Source: Treponema phagedenis (GTDB lineage Bacteria; Spirochaetota; Spirochaetia; Treponematales; Treponemataceae). From it: a stretch of DNA of 64,000 bases. Position 1 is the first letter of the stretch; every line of letters begins with the position of its first letter. This document shows, one piece after another, positions 52,292-61,942 of the stretch. The DNA lies in the NCBI RefSeq assembly GCF_008153345.1, contig NZ_CP042818.1, positions 248,001-312,000 of the forward strand. The letters run 5' to 3'. Under the pieces are notes generated by a model. That model was not told where the DNA came from and searched no databases. It worked only from the letters and a program-made list of their open reading frames with translations. The translations under genes were made by a program, and so were the position numbers.

Positions 52292-53501
52292 GGGCACCTC
52301 TAAAAACCTATTTTTTAGTGTACCTATTTATTATTTTAGTAGCTTTTTTATAAATTGTCTAGTGTAAAACTTGGATTCTTTATCTTAGTTCTCTTACTTT
52401 TCCATTTTATTACCTATATGCTCTCTCATTTTACTTCTTTAGATAGCAATATCGGCATAAGTTGTATGTTAAGTTCATCATTATTATCGAAAATGTTGCA
52501 CGAGCTAGTCCTATCGTTCTTACATAGATACCTTTCATTGAGTTTGTCATAAAGCCAAATACATGTTCAACTCTTGCCCGTATTTTTGATTTTTTTCTGT
52601 TACCGATTTTTTGTTTTTTAGTAAGAGGTTTCCCTCTTGCTCCTCTTTCACAAATTTGTCCTTCTATCCCTTTCGCTTTTAAAATCCCCTCTATTTCTTC
52701 TCCTATATAGGCACTATCTGCGTATAATCTTTCATCTTTCCTTTCAACTAAATTTTTTAACTCTCTACTATCATGAACATTGGCTGCTGTTACCGTTGCT
52801 TTCAATATAAGCTTACTTTTTTTATCTATTTTTATATGATCTTTATAACCGTAATAATTACGTTTATGCTTCTTTGTCCACCTCGCATCACAGTCTTTTT
52901 GCGATAATTTTGCCTTATTTTGTTTTTCTTGCCATTGTTCAGGAATTTTTCCGTTTTTGATTTGTTCATTTTCATCTTTGCTGTTATGCTGTATCGGTGC
53001 TTCTACTATTGTCGCATCTATTATCGTTCCCTCTTTTCCTATTAAGTTATTTTTAGCTAATTCTTTTCCAAACTTTTCAAATAATTTTTTTGATACTCTC
53101 GCTTCAATGAGTTTTTCTTTAAAAAGCCATATTGTTTTTGCATCGGGTACTTTATCTTTTAATTCCAATCCTAAAAATCTCATAAAGGATAGCCGATCGT
53201 TTATTTGATATTCCGTTTGGTCATCACTTATGTTGTATAATTTTTGTAAAATTATTATTTTAAACATCATTACATAATCGTATGCAGGTCTTCCGCCTAA
53301 ACCTTTTGGCTCTTTAGTTAATGCTTTTTTTAATAGGGGCTTGAATATTTCCCAATTTATTTTTTCGTTTAATTTTTCAAGACTATCTCCTAGCTTACTT
53401 AATACTCTTAAACGATCTTCTTCATCAAATAATCCTTTTTGTTTCATACCTCATTTTATCATCTTTTTAATCTTTTTTAAAGGGGGTTTTTAGAGGTGCC
53501 C
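52292..53501 (-). mobile_element. IS5-family insertion sequence, complete
   Basis: A 1210-bp element bounded by perfect 17-bp inverted repeats GGGCACCTCTAAAAACC (52292) and GGTTTTTAGAGGTGCCC (to 53501), with one transposase gene. No clear target duplication longer than 2 bp (TT) is seen; IS5 elements usually make 3-4 bp. It sits between the sugar-transporter operon and its likely promoter. The transposase frame is full length, so the copy may be active. Confidence 0.92.
52431..53447 (-). CDS. IS5-family transposase
   Basis: A 338-residue DDE transposase, intact. An N-terminal DUF772-like domain (LGGRPAYDYVMMFKIIILQKLYNISDDQTEYQINDRLSFMRFLGL) is followed by the catalytic core: Asp in GTIIDATIVEAP, Asp in YADSAYIG and Glu in RARVEHVFGFM; the YGYKDHIKIDKKSKLI block is typical of the IS5 group. 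The product cuts and pastes the surrounding element. Very AT-rich and Lys-rich compared with neighbours. GGTATG upstream of the ATG gives only a weak SD. Confidence 0.95.
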   Translation of the reverse strand: MKQKGLFDEEDRLRVLSKLGDSLEKLNEKINWEIFKPLLKKALTKEPKGLGGRPAYDYVMMFKIIILQKLYNISDDQTEYQINDRLSFMRFLGLELKDKVPDAKTIWLFKEKLIEARVSKKLFEKFGKELAKNNLIGKEGTIIDATIVEAPIQHNSKDENEQIKNGKIPEQWQEKQNKAKLSQKDCDARWTKKHKRNYYGYKDHIKIDKKSKLILKATVTAANVHDSRELKNLVERKDERLYADSAYIGEEIEGILKAKGIEGQICERGARGKPLTKKQKIGNRKKSKIRARVEHVFGFMTNSMKGIYVRTIGLARATFSIIMMNLTYNLCRYCYLKK

Positions 53502-53506
53502 TTAAG

Positions 53507-53536
53507 ATGATACACCGCATTTTTTTTGTTTGTCAA
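53507..53536 (-). promoter_or_regulatory. Likely original promoter of the sugar ABC operon, now separated by the IS
   Basis: On the minus strand: TTGACA, 18-nt spacer, TATCAT, with the -10 box 5 nt from the IS end. Transcripts from it would have to run through the whole IS to reach the binding-protein gene. Confidence 0.55.
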
Positions 53537-53563
53537 AGAAAAAATATCTTCTGTTAATATTCC

Positions 53564-53648
53564 ATGTCAAAACCAAACCTATGAGTTTAAAAACTTCTAT
53601 TTATAGAAGTGTGGTAGTTTTTAAACTCACTTTTGTATGGAACCACAT
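53564..53648 (-). repeat. Palindromic intergenic repeat, fragment R11
   Basis: Contains GTCAAAACCAAACC (half of an H4) and a 13-bp H3 hairpin GAGTTTAAAAACT / AGTTTTTAAACTC, in which the G-C pair of other copies is replaced by A-T on both arms. The remainder of the family sequence is missing. Confidence 0.7.
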
Positions 53649-53740
53649 AACAGTAAGTTATTTACAGAACCTTATACTGATACTAAAAATCGCTTTTAAT
53701 GTATCATACGAGTATTCAATATTTTTTAATTCATAAATAA

Positions 53741-53779
53741 AAAAACTCCACCCTTCAATTGAAGGGTGGAGTTTTTTTT
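53741..53779. terminator. Bidirectional rho-independent terminator
   Basis: Perfect palindrome: arms ACTCCACCCTTCAA and TTGAAGGGTGGAGT, flanked by an A-run on the left and a T8 run on the right, 30 nt beyond the stop of the minus-strand surface gene. Confidence 0.92.
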
Positions 53780-53808
53780 AAGCGAAATTAGTTAATTGGT
53801 AAAAATCG

Positions 53809-56626
53809 CTACTCTCTCGTTACTTTTAAATTTTCTAGTTTAAGGTCTCCATAACCGTATACCTTAAACACAAGTGTAACAGTATTTTCACCTTCATTCA
53901 AGGTTTCAGGTTCTTGGGTAATAAAAACTGTATCCATATTTATTTCAACACCGTCATACTTAAGATCATCGACTAAGGCTTGGTCAATCGTTTCTACATC
54001 ATTAGGAACAGTTATTTCATACTCTGAAGCATTAGAACCGGTTATTGTACCGCTCGCTAGTGTAAATGTAACCTTATCAGCTGCCGGAGCTTCTTTGCTT
54101 CTAATAATTTTTACTGTTACCTTTTCACCAGCATCGCAATAAGGAACATTTAACGGTATTTTAACAATCTTCTCAGCTCCGGGAGCGTCAAGCGTTACTT
54201 TGTATTTGTCTCCAGTAGGTATGGGCATCGAAATCGGTGTTTTACCTATCAAAGCTCCCGGTTCAACAAAAATGTTTTCGAGTATGTCTGCCAAGGCTAC
54301 TTGGGTCGTTGCAATTGGAACGTAGATATTCACTTCTTCGTCCAATTTCGCAGCAGTAGTATAAGGAAACTTATCTATGCCATCTTTAGGATTAGGTGTC
54401 CAGTTTTTGATGACCGAATTCCTATGCGCTATTATATCTATCGTAAGCGGTTTATATCCGGATCCGGGCTTTGTTAATTTAATTTTGAATTCGTTCGAGT
54501 TCGGAGTTGTGACATTAGCCTCTCCAGTATATGCTTCTACTAAGCTCGCTTCCGTTACAGGGTTTCCATTCGAATCAACAATTTCTACCGTAACATTCGA
54601 ATCCTGATTGCCGGTTGCATCGTAGTATTTAATGATATCGCTTGTAAGTTTCTCAACAGAATTTTTAACAGATCCTTTATACTTACCCTCGCCATATTTT
54701 TCAAAAACGGAGCCATCAGAACCTGTTTCAATTTTTAATTCTTTAGGCTCAGGAAGTACTTCAACAGCTTTTCTTGTAATCTTTATTTCTTTTACAAGCT
54801 TTACATCACCTTTTGTTAAGGTAACTGTAACAGTTTTGACACCTTCTGTAAGTGCCCCGGAAGGATTATAAGTTACTGTAGCCCCCTTAACGCTTTCAGG
54901 AAGCTTTGAGGTATTATCAATATCATTTGTAACTTCAATAGCAAAATCATTGCCTACTTTTGCAACATTCTTATCACCAACTTTTAAATCGGTAACGGAA
55001 AAGTTTGCTCTTGTTACGGTTACATCTTTTGTTATGGTTTTACCGTCTTTTGTTACAGCAATTTTAACAGTATTTTCACCGACAGTTAACGATTTCTCAC
55101 CGCCTTCAATTGCTACTGTTGCACCTTCAGTATGAATAACATCGGTGTTGGCTATGCGCTCTACAGAACCGTCAACCGCTACAACTAATTTACCGTCTTT
55201 TTCTACTACAGGCTGTCCGTCAACTGTTAATTTTAAGTGCTCAGCAGATGATTCAGCTGCTTTTCTTGTAATCTTTACTTCTTTTACAAGCTTTACATCA
55301 CCTTTTGTTAAGGTAACTGTAACAGTATTGACACCTTCTGTAAGTTCGCCGGAAGGATTATAAGTTACTGTTGCACCGTCAACGGTTGTAGGAAGCTTTG
55401 AGGTATTATCAATATCATTTGTAACTTCAATAGCAAAATCATTGCCCACTTTTGCAACATTCTTATCACCAACTTTTAAATCGGTAACGGAAAAGTCTGC
55501 TCTTGTTACGGTTACTTCTTTTGTTATAACTACGCCATTTTCATCTTTGAGTGCAATTGTAACCTTGTTCGCTCCGCGGTTAAGATTTTCCGGGCTAATA
55601 GATACAACTTCTGTAGCACCTTCCGGCAGCGTAATTATATTCTTACTAATAGCATTAACGGAGCCGTCAAGTGTTACAACTAGTTTGTCGGCTTTTTCTG
55701 TCAGACTTGTACCGTCAATTTTTGTGGCAAGAAAGTCAAATTTTGCCTTCGATACAATTATATCCTTTGTTACGATTACGGTTTTTGTTTTATCGGTTAA
55801 TGTTACCGTAACAGTATTCTGCCCGTCTGTTAATTCAGTAACGCCTTCGGGGAATTCAATTGTTACATCCCATTCAGGATCTGTACATTCAATCAAAGCT
55901 TTAAGCTTGGTAAGATCGGTAACGTTCTTTTCTACCGATGTATTTAACTGCCCATCTTTTTTCTCAAGCTTGTGCCATCAATTGTTAAATCTGCAAACTT
56001 AACAGAAGCTTTTGTTACAGTTATTTCTTTTTCAAGAGCTTTATAATCATTGCCTTTGGTAAGTTTAACTTTAACTGTTGTTTTTCCGTTACTATCAAAG
56101 GTTGCCCCTTCAAGAATTTCTACTGTAACATCGGGATCAGGGTTGCCATACTTATCAAAAAATTTAATATTTTCAGGCGAAATACTATCAATGCCACCTT
56201 CAACCGTTACAACCACATTTCCTTCAAGAGGCTTTTTCTCTCCACCATCAACAGAAACCTCACCCTTTTTAAAGTCGCCGGTTACGTGCACTATTATTTC
56301 TTTTTCAAAAATTGCATTGTTGTCTTTAAATGTGATTTTGACGCTATTATCGCCGGCTTTAAGCTTATCGCCGCCATCAACGCCTATTACTTCAACACCT
56401 TCTCCGGCGGTAATCATATCTTTTGTAATTCTTTCAATGGCATCTTTTTCTTCATCAATTTCAACCTTTAAGTTGCCGTTTTTATCTTTTGTTACGCCCG
56501 AGCCGCTAATTTTTACATCGGTAAATTTAACCGCACTCTTGGTTACTGTAATGTCTTGTTCAATAGCTTTATAACCCTCTTTTTCAAACTTAATTTTTAC
56601 TGTGTTTTTACCGGGTTTAAGCGGGT
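53809..56626 (-). pseudogene. Decayed Ig-like repeat surface protein
   Basis: A long coding stretch on the minus strand, cut at its 5' end by an IS3-family remnant. The visible part is about 940 residues of tandem beta-rich repeats ending in a variant of KEVTVTRA-x-F/V-x-x-LxIDG. Two units of about 85 residues (KVGDKNVAKVGNDFAIEVTN ... GDVKLVKE) are nearly identical. A one-base deletion near 55965 splits it: the upstream frame runs to IDGTSLRKKMGS, while the shifted frame continues EKKDGQLNTSVEKN. Neither half has a good start codon; the apparent start of the long downstream ORF (55896) is a TTG. Cell-surface role inferred from the repeats. No signal peptide remains. Ends with LENLKVTRE and a strong terminator. 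Confidence 0.78.
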
Positions 56627-57228
56627 TGTACTGCCCCCCATTTTTTGGACACGAAAGTTATTTTTTTTAAGCAACCTGCGTTCTAAAATCAACAGGTGAC
56701 TTCCAACCCAATTTTTTTTGAATTCTTTCATTGTTAAAGAATTCAATGTACTTACCTATAAGTTCTTCCATCTGTTTATAAGTGAGTAATCCATTTTCCA
56801 ATGTATCATAATAACCACTTTCACATTTAATGGTTCCAAAAAAGTTTTCTATGCAGGCGTTATCCCAACAGTTTCCACGCCGGCTCATACTTTGTATCAT
56901 CCCAAGCTCAGTCAGTTTTTCTCGGTACGCATGTGATGTATACGTTCCTCCTTGATCGCTATGTAGCAGGACTCCTTCAAGACTATATTTTTCGGCTCGG
57001 TGCGTAACGGTGTCAACGGCAAGTTTCGCATCCACATGCCGTGAACACGCATAGGCAACTATCTCTCGATTATATAAATCCAATATCGGACTTAAATATA
57101 ACCAGCCGTCTTTTACTTTAAAATATGATATGTCCGTAACCAGCTTGCTTAAAAATGTTGTTGCGACAAACTCTCGGTTAAGAATATTTGACGGAAGATT
57201 TTTTCGTTCTTGTTTTTTCTCATCACAT
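56627..57228 (-). mobile_element. IS3-family remnant (3' part only)
   Basis: The end next to the surface gene reads TGTACTGCCCCCC (TG..CA terminus of IS3 elements) and the orfB stop lies 40 nt inside. The matching left end and orfA are not found up to 57819. The insertion truncated the surface-protein gene, and the element then lost its own 5' half. Confidence 0.8.
56667..57228 (-). pseudogene. IS3-family transposase OrfB, C-terminal fragment
   Basis: The frame is open from about 57228 with no proper start. Integrase core: the first Asp in LVTDISYFKVKDGWLYLSPILDLYNREIVAYACS, the second in LLHSDQGGTYTSHAYR, Glu in SRRGNCWDNACIENFFGTIK, and the ending NNERIQKKLGWKSPVDFRTQVA. All three catalytic residues remain, but the N-terminal half of OrfB and all of OrfA (HTH) are missing, so it is inactive. 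The reported 138-residue ORF starts with an internal TTG. Confidence 0.85.
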
Positions 57229-57819
57229 TACTCCTTCTGCAAAATTGCATCCTTACGTTTTTAAGGAAAAATTTTGCAATAAAATCGTTTTGTTATTTTG
57301 CCAAAAGGCAAAACCGCTATTCTTAAAGCCATGACGCTTTGTAAGAATCCTTCCATAAAATATAAAAAGCAATGAGCGCTTTTATAAAACTTTTTAAAAT
57401 TAAAACTTGCAATACTGTTAACTCGAAGATGCATCAATGATAAAAGTCGGTGTTACTATGTTTTGGTAAAAAACCTCTAAAATAATTTTTATACCAAAAA
57501 AGATTGTTATGTATATTGCATATATAAGATGCTCAAAAATAATGAAACAGTAAATAGAAAAGTCTTCATGCCCACGACAAGAGCATGAAAATTTTTCTAT
57601 TGTGCAGCGGGAGATCAGCCGATGAGAAGCCTTCGAAAGAATTTTTAAAAAAAGGGGAGAATAGTGAAAAGCTGCCGAGCTCTTGCCAATATCTCAGCAA
57701 ATATAAAGAGGAAATAATTAAAGAGCCTGACAAAGCATTACAGACTAATAAAACAATTTTATTACAGCAAACTTAAGTGTTTTTGCGGAGATTCATAATT
57801 TTTGTTGCAATAATCCTTT
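57229..57819. other. Intergenic stretch with hairpins; no convincing gene
   Basis: AT-rich. Contains inverted repeats TGCAAAATT/AATTTTGCA (about 57238-57280), TTTTGCC/GGCAAAA (about 57297-57313) and TTCATGC/GCATGAA (about 57567-57590). A 63-codon plus-strand ORF starting at 57585 has no ribosome binding site and overlaps the last hairpin; it is not called. Probably debris from insertion and deletion at the IS3 remnant. Confidence 0.4.
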
Positions 57820-58443
57820 TTAAGGTGTGAAGTTTGACAGAACGGGGATAAGGATTGAGCGGATTCCTTCTATAAACATTTGTACTGAAAGCATCAAAAG
57901 GAGCATTCCCATGAGGCGTTCCAATGCAGAGATACCGCGTTCTTTAAGCAGTTTATATAAATAAGGCGCTGATAAAAGTATAGCACAGGAAATAAACCAT
58001 GCAACCACTAAGGAGATAAAAAGCATAAGGCGGCTAATGCTTCCGGATTCGGTCATAACGACCAGCGTTGCCAAAACGGAAGGACCGGCAGTCAATGGGA
58101 TTGCAATGGGCACAATAAAAGGTTCCCCGTCTATCGCATATAGCGGCGCATTATGATCGGGAAATATCATTCTAATGCCGATAACAAAAAAAATAACTCC
58201 ACCGGCTATTCTGATTGCATCGGTTTCCAGATGGAAAAGCATCAAAAAAGCTCTTCCGAAAAAAAGAAAGAGTATCATTAAAATGAGTCCCACAAGCATT
58301 TCGCGCAAAATTATTTTGCTATGCCGCTCTCGCGGGGTGCTGCGCAATACCGAAAGCAAGACAGGAATATTCCCTATCGGGTCGATAACAAAAATTAAAA
58401 TAACCGCCGTTGACCAAATCTGCATCCACACTGTCATAAGCAA
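57820..58443 (-). CDS. MarC-family integral membrane protein
   Basis: A 207-residue inner-membrane protein with six helices, of the MarC/YchE (UPF0056) family. Diagnostic parts are FVIDPIGNIPVLLSVL near the N terminus, the duplicated fold, and GEPFIVPIAIPLTAGPSVLATLVV in the middle. Function is unresolved in the family; proposed links to multidrug resistance were not confirmed. Minus-strand, convergent with nothing immediate and divergent from the DUF368 gene. It is translated from ATG 58443 with little SD support. Confidence 0.93.
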   Translation of the reverse strand: MLMTVWMQIWSTAVILIFVIDPIGNIPVLLSVLRSTPRERHSKIILREMLVGLILMILFLFFGRAFLMLFHLETDAIRIAGGVIFFVIGIRMIFPDHNAPLYAIDGEPFIVPIAIPLTAGPSVLATLVVMTESGSISRLMLFISLVVAWFISCAILLSAPYLYKLLKERGISALERLMGMLLLMLSVQMFIEGIRSILIPVLSNFTP

Positions 58444-58742
58444 AGAGTATAATAAAAAAGAGAAATTTTCAATAAGCGGTTTGACATGTTTTTAGGGTTC
58501 ACGCAGGAATGGAGGTTGCGCCCCTAAACCCGCCGATTTTTATTTGTTGTCGGCACAGGACGCTTTGACGTGTTTCAGTGTTTCCCATTATATTCGGTTT
58601 TATTAAAACCGCATCAAGTTATCAAAAAGTCGCTAGCTTATTTTGATTTCTGAATTATAAAGTCTACTATTTTTTGTAAAATAAGAGCGAATGAATATGT
58701 GCAATTTAATGGCATATTTCAGCAAGTCAAAGAGTTTTCCGC

Positions 58743-58771
58743 TTGAGCTGCATAGTTTTTTCCTGTATACT
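58743..58771 (+). promoter_or_regulatory. Promoter of the DUF368 gene; probable leaderless start
   Basis: TTGAGC, 17-nt spacer, TATACT, ending 7 nt before the ATG at 58779, with no SD between. The 335-nt gap before it contains a CGGTTTT/AAAACCG palindrome (about 58593) and a TTTAGGG/CCCTAAA inverted repeat (about 58492-58539) but no gene. Confidence 0.65.
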
Positions 58772-58778
58772 TCAAAAT

Positions 58779-59624
58779 ATGATACAACTGGCAGTAAAAT
58801 TTTTTGTTGGCATTTTAATAGGCATTGGAAATGTTATACCCGGTGTATCCGGCGGTACCATTGCGGTTATTTTTAATGTATATGCATTGATGGTTGCGTT
58901 AACTTCTATTTCGATAAAAGAAATAAAAGCGCAGTGGAGAGAAATGCTTGCGCTTGTACTGGGAATAGGTACCGGTGTTTTAGTTTTTGCAAAAGTCATT
59001 GAAGCTTTATATCGATATTATCCCATATACACCAATTTCTTTTTTGTCGGAATAATTTTAGGCAGCATTCCGTTTATTTACATAAAAACAAAAGACGGCG
59101 CTCAGAAGGAAAGCCTAACTTTGCAGAAAATACTGTGGATTGCCGTGGGAGCGGGAATCATGCTTGCAATTTTCTTTTTGAAAAATTATGTAGCAGTCGT
59201 ACGCACTGCGGCGGTAACAAGCCTTTCCGCATCGGTTTTTCTGTGGCTTTTTGCAATGGGCTTTATCGGCGCCTTGGCAATGATTATTCCCGGCATTTCA
59301 GGCTCCTTTATTCTTTTAGTTTTGGGCGCGTACCAAACAGTTATTCAAGCGGTTTCGTCTTTTAATATCCCCTTGCTTATTCCGATTGGATTCGGCGTAC
59401 TTGCGGGGCTTGTCGGAACTTCAAGAGTAATAGATTTTTTACTTAAACGTTTTCCAGTGCAAATGTATTCATTCATACTCGGGTTGGTTGCCGCTTCTAT
59501 TCTCCCGATATTTCCGCGCATTTGCCAACCCATTTCTCAACGGCTTATTTCCGTTGTGGCTATTTTGGCGGGCTATGCCCTTATCTCAATATTTAGTAGA
59601 CTTAATAATGAAGAGGATGTCTAA
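58779..59624 (+). CDS. DUF368 protein, undecaprenyl-phosphate translocase family
   Basis: A 281-residue multi-pass protein, with about eight helices, of the DUF368 (PopT) family; members have been shown to return undecaprenyl phosphate across the inner membrane for cell-envelope synthesis. Repeated signature: GIGNVIPGVSGGTIAVIF near the N terminus and MIIPGISGSFILLVLGAYQT in the second half, marking an inverted-repeat fold. Start is ATG 58779, because the upstream in-frame start at 58743 lies in the promoter -35 box. The promoter/ATG distance predicts a leaderless mRNA. The role in this organism is family inference; it fits with the FemABX and LtaS-like envelope genes here. Confidence 0.87.
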   Translation: MIQLAVKFFVGILIGIGNVIPGVSGGTIAVIFNVYALMVALTSISIKEIKAQWREMLALVLGIGTGVLVFAKVIEALYRYYPIYTNFFFVGIILGSIPFIYIKTKDGAQKESLTLQKILWIAVGAGIMLAIFFLKNYVAVVRTAAVTSLSASVFLWLFAMGFIGALAMIIPGISGSFILLVLGAYQTVIQAVSSFNIPLLIPIGFGVLAGLVGTSRVIDFLLKRFPVQMYSFILGLVAASILPIFPRICQPISQRLISVVAILAGYALISIFSRLNNEEDV

Positions 59625-59634
59625 TATAGCGTTT

Positions 59635-59945
59635 TGTAATTAACTTCCCTGTTATACAAATCGGGGTATCAACAATAAGTGACTACGGATTTCAAGCATT
59701 CCTATGGTAAATTGCCCACCGTTGTCAAACTCCAAACGATGTTTTAAAGCAAGACTATTTACAAAGCTTTTAAAACTCGCAGGTTTGGTTTTGACAAGGA
59801 CGTCAAAAATCAGAACCGCCACGGATGGCGGTGGTTCCACGCAGAAATGAGTTTTAAAACTACCTCTTTTTTATGATAGGAGTTTTTAAACTCATAGGTT
59901 AGTTTTTGACATGGACGTCAAAAACTAACCGTTGTGTCGTGGTTA
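59635..59945 (+). repeat. Palindromic intergenic repeat, copy R12 (near full length)
   Basis: Left end TATAGCGTTTTGTAATTAAC at 59635, matching R1. H1 has TTTTGAC/GTCAAAA arms around AAGGAC. H2 (59815-59832) has ACCGCC/GGCGGT arms around ACGGAT. The H3-type hairpin follows. H4 (59897-59930) has perfect arms GGTTAGTTTTTGAC and GTCAAAAACTAACC around ATGGAC. The right tail is missing. It lies between the DUF368 gene and thrS. Confidence 0.85.
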
Positions 59946-60119
59946 ATTTTAAAACGGTATTGACAGAACACACAGGATAGACTACTTTTTACTATAATAT
60001 ATCTGTATAATGTAAATGAGCAAAAATCACATGGTTAAAAATTGAGTGATCAATTCGATAGTTTCTGCTATTACAGATAACACCATTGCATGGCTATATT
60101 TTGATGAAGGGAGACGAGT

Positions 60120-61871
60120 ATGATACAAAAAAAATCAGAACGGCTTGATATGATACGCCATAGTACTGCCCACGTTATGGCAGCGGCGGTAACAAAGCTT
60201 TTTAAGGGAACGAAGGTTGCAATCGGGCCGGCGATTGATTACGGTTTTTATTATGATTTTGAGCTGCCTCGTCCGATTACCGATGAGGATTTGCTGCACA
60301 TAGAAAAAGAAATGCGTAAGATCGTAAACGGAAATCATGATTTTACAAAAGAGGTGGTCACAAGGGATGCGGCTCTTGCATTGTTTAAAGATCAGCCTTT
60401 TAAGACAGAACTTATCAATGAGCTTCCCGCCGATGAGGAAATCAGTATTTATCGATCCGGCGATTTTGTTGACCTCTGCCGCGGGCCTCATGTGCAAAAC
60501 ACAAAAGAAATAAATGCGCAAAGTTTTAAGCTTACCAAAATCGCCGGAGCATATTGGCGCGGCGATGAAAAGCGCCCGATGCTTACCCGCATTTACGGTA
60601 CCGCATGGGAAAAGCCTGCCGACTTAAAAGAGTATCTTGCTATGCTTGAAGACGCGGAAAAGCGCGACCATCGTAAGCTGGGAAAATCCTTGGGACTCTT
60701 TCATCTTGATGAAGAAAATCCGGGGCAGATTTTTTGGCATCCGAACGGGTGGGCTCTGTATTTATTGGTGCAAAACTATGTGCGGGAAAAAATAAAGGCT
60801 GACGGCTATCTTGAGGTAAAAACTCCTTTTGTCATGCCGCAAAGTCTTTGGGAGCGCTCGGGACACTGGGCAAAGTATCGAGAAAACATGTTTATCACCG
60901 AAAGTGAAAAACGTCTTTTTGCACTGAAGCCGATGAATTGCCCCGGCCATATTGAAATCTTCAAGCAGGGAATTAAAAGTTACCGCGACCTTCCCCTGCG
61001 TTTAGCGGAATTCGGTTCATGCACAAGAAATGAGCCTTCGGGTTCTTTGCACGGAATTTTGCGGGTGCGCGGTTTTGTGCAGGACGATGCGCATATCTTT
61101 TGTACTGAAGCGCAGATTTCTTCAGAAGTTAAAAAGTTTTGTGCTCTTTTAAAGAATATGTACGCCGACTTCGGTTTTGCCGAAGACAGTATTTTGGTAA
61201 AGTTTTCCACGCGGCCTGAGAAACGGGTTGGCGATGATGCGACTTGGGATAGGGCGGAAAAAGCCCTTGCCGATGCGTGTAAAGACGCCGGCTTGGAATA
61301 CGAGGTTGCCGAAGGAGAAGGCGCATTTTACGGGCCGAAGCTTGAGTTCACCCTGATTGATTCGCTTGGACGAGAGTGGCAGTGCGGCACGATACAGGTT
61401 GATTACCAGCTGCCTTCAAAAGAGCGGCTTAATGCGGAGTATATCGGCGAAGATAACCAAAAGCATAATCCGGTTATGCTGCACCGCGCGGCGCTTGGCT
61501 CCCTTGAGCGTTTTATCGGCATTCTTATTGAGCATTATGCGGGGGCATTTCCCCCATGGCTTTCTCCGTTGCAGGCGGTGGTTATTCCGGTGGCGCCTAC
61601 CTTTAACGATTATGCGGAAAAAACGGCAAAAGATTTGGCAGCGCAAGGCCTGCGCGTAAAAGCGGATATTGACACCGACAGAATGAATGCAAAAATCAGA
61701 AAATATCAGGAGCAGCGCATTCCGTATCAGCTTATTGTCGGTGAAAAAGAAGCTGCAAACGGAAGCCTTGCCGTGCGTATTCATCACGGCGATCAAAAGA
61801 CAATGACGACAGAAGCTTTTGTAAACTTTATAAAAGAGAAAATCGCAACACATGCAATAACGGCAATGTAA
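60120..61871 (+). CDS. thrS: Threonyl-tRNA synthetase lacking the TGS domain
   Basis: A 583-residue class II synthetase. Unlike the E. coli enzyme (642 residues) there is no N-terminal TGS domain; the protein begins directly with the editing domain ([12 protein letters not shown], the HxxxH motif, then [13 protein letters not shown] with the Cys). The catalytic core has motif 2 ([24 protein letters not shown]) and motif 3 ([20 protein letters not shown]); the anticodon-binding domain follows ([24 protein letters not shown]). ATG 60120 has GAAGGGAG upstream. The leader (from about 59946) includes TATAAT boxes at 59993 and 60006 and a TTGACA at 59960, none at ideal spacing. The shorter form is known in other spirochetes. 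Confidence 0.95.
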   Translation: MIQKKSERLDMIRHSTAHVMAAAVTKLFKGTKVAIGPAIDYGFYYDFELPRPITDEDLLHIEKEMRKIVNGNHDFTKEVVTRDAALALFKDQPFKTELINELPADEEISIYRSGDFVDLCRGPHVQNTKEINAQSFKLTKIAGAYWRGDEKRPMLTRIYGTAWEKPADLKEYLAMLEDAEKRDHRKLGKSLGLFHLDEENPGQIFWHPNGWALYLLVQNYVREKIKADGYLEVKTPFVMPQSLWERSGHWAKYRENMFITESEKRLFALKPMNCPGHIEIFKQGIKSYRDLPLRLAEFGSCTRNEPSGSLHGILRVRGFVQDDAHIFCTEAQISSEVKKFCALLKNMYADFGFAEDSILVKFSTRPEKRVGDDATWDRAEKALADACKDAGLEYEVAEGEGAFYGPKLEFTLIDSLGREWQCGTIQVDYQLPSKERLNAEYIGEDNQKHNPVMLHRAALGSLERFIGILIEHYAGAFPPWLSPLQAVVIPVAPTFNDYAEKTAKDLAAQGLRVKADIDTDRMNAKIRKYQEQRIPYQLIVGEKEAANGSLAVRIHHGDQKTMTTEAFVNFIKEKIATHAITAM

Positions 61872-61905
61872 GCTTTCGTATTAAAGCTTGCAAGAAACGG
61901 TAAAA

Positions 61906-61942
61906 AAAACGGGCGGGTTAAAAATACCCGCCCGTTTTTTTT
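61906..61942. terminator. Bidirectional terminator between thrS and recG
   Basis: Stem AAAACGGGCGGGT / ACCCGCCCGTTTT with a 7-base loop, an A-run on the left and a T8 run on the right. It lies between the two convergent stop codons. Confidence 0.92.

Noticed and set aside
57585-57776. 63-codon ORF after the IS3 remnant
   Set aside because: No SD, its start overlaps a hairpin, low-complexity Lys-rich translation; not supported.
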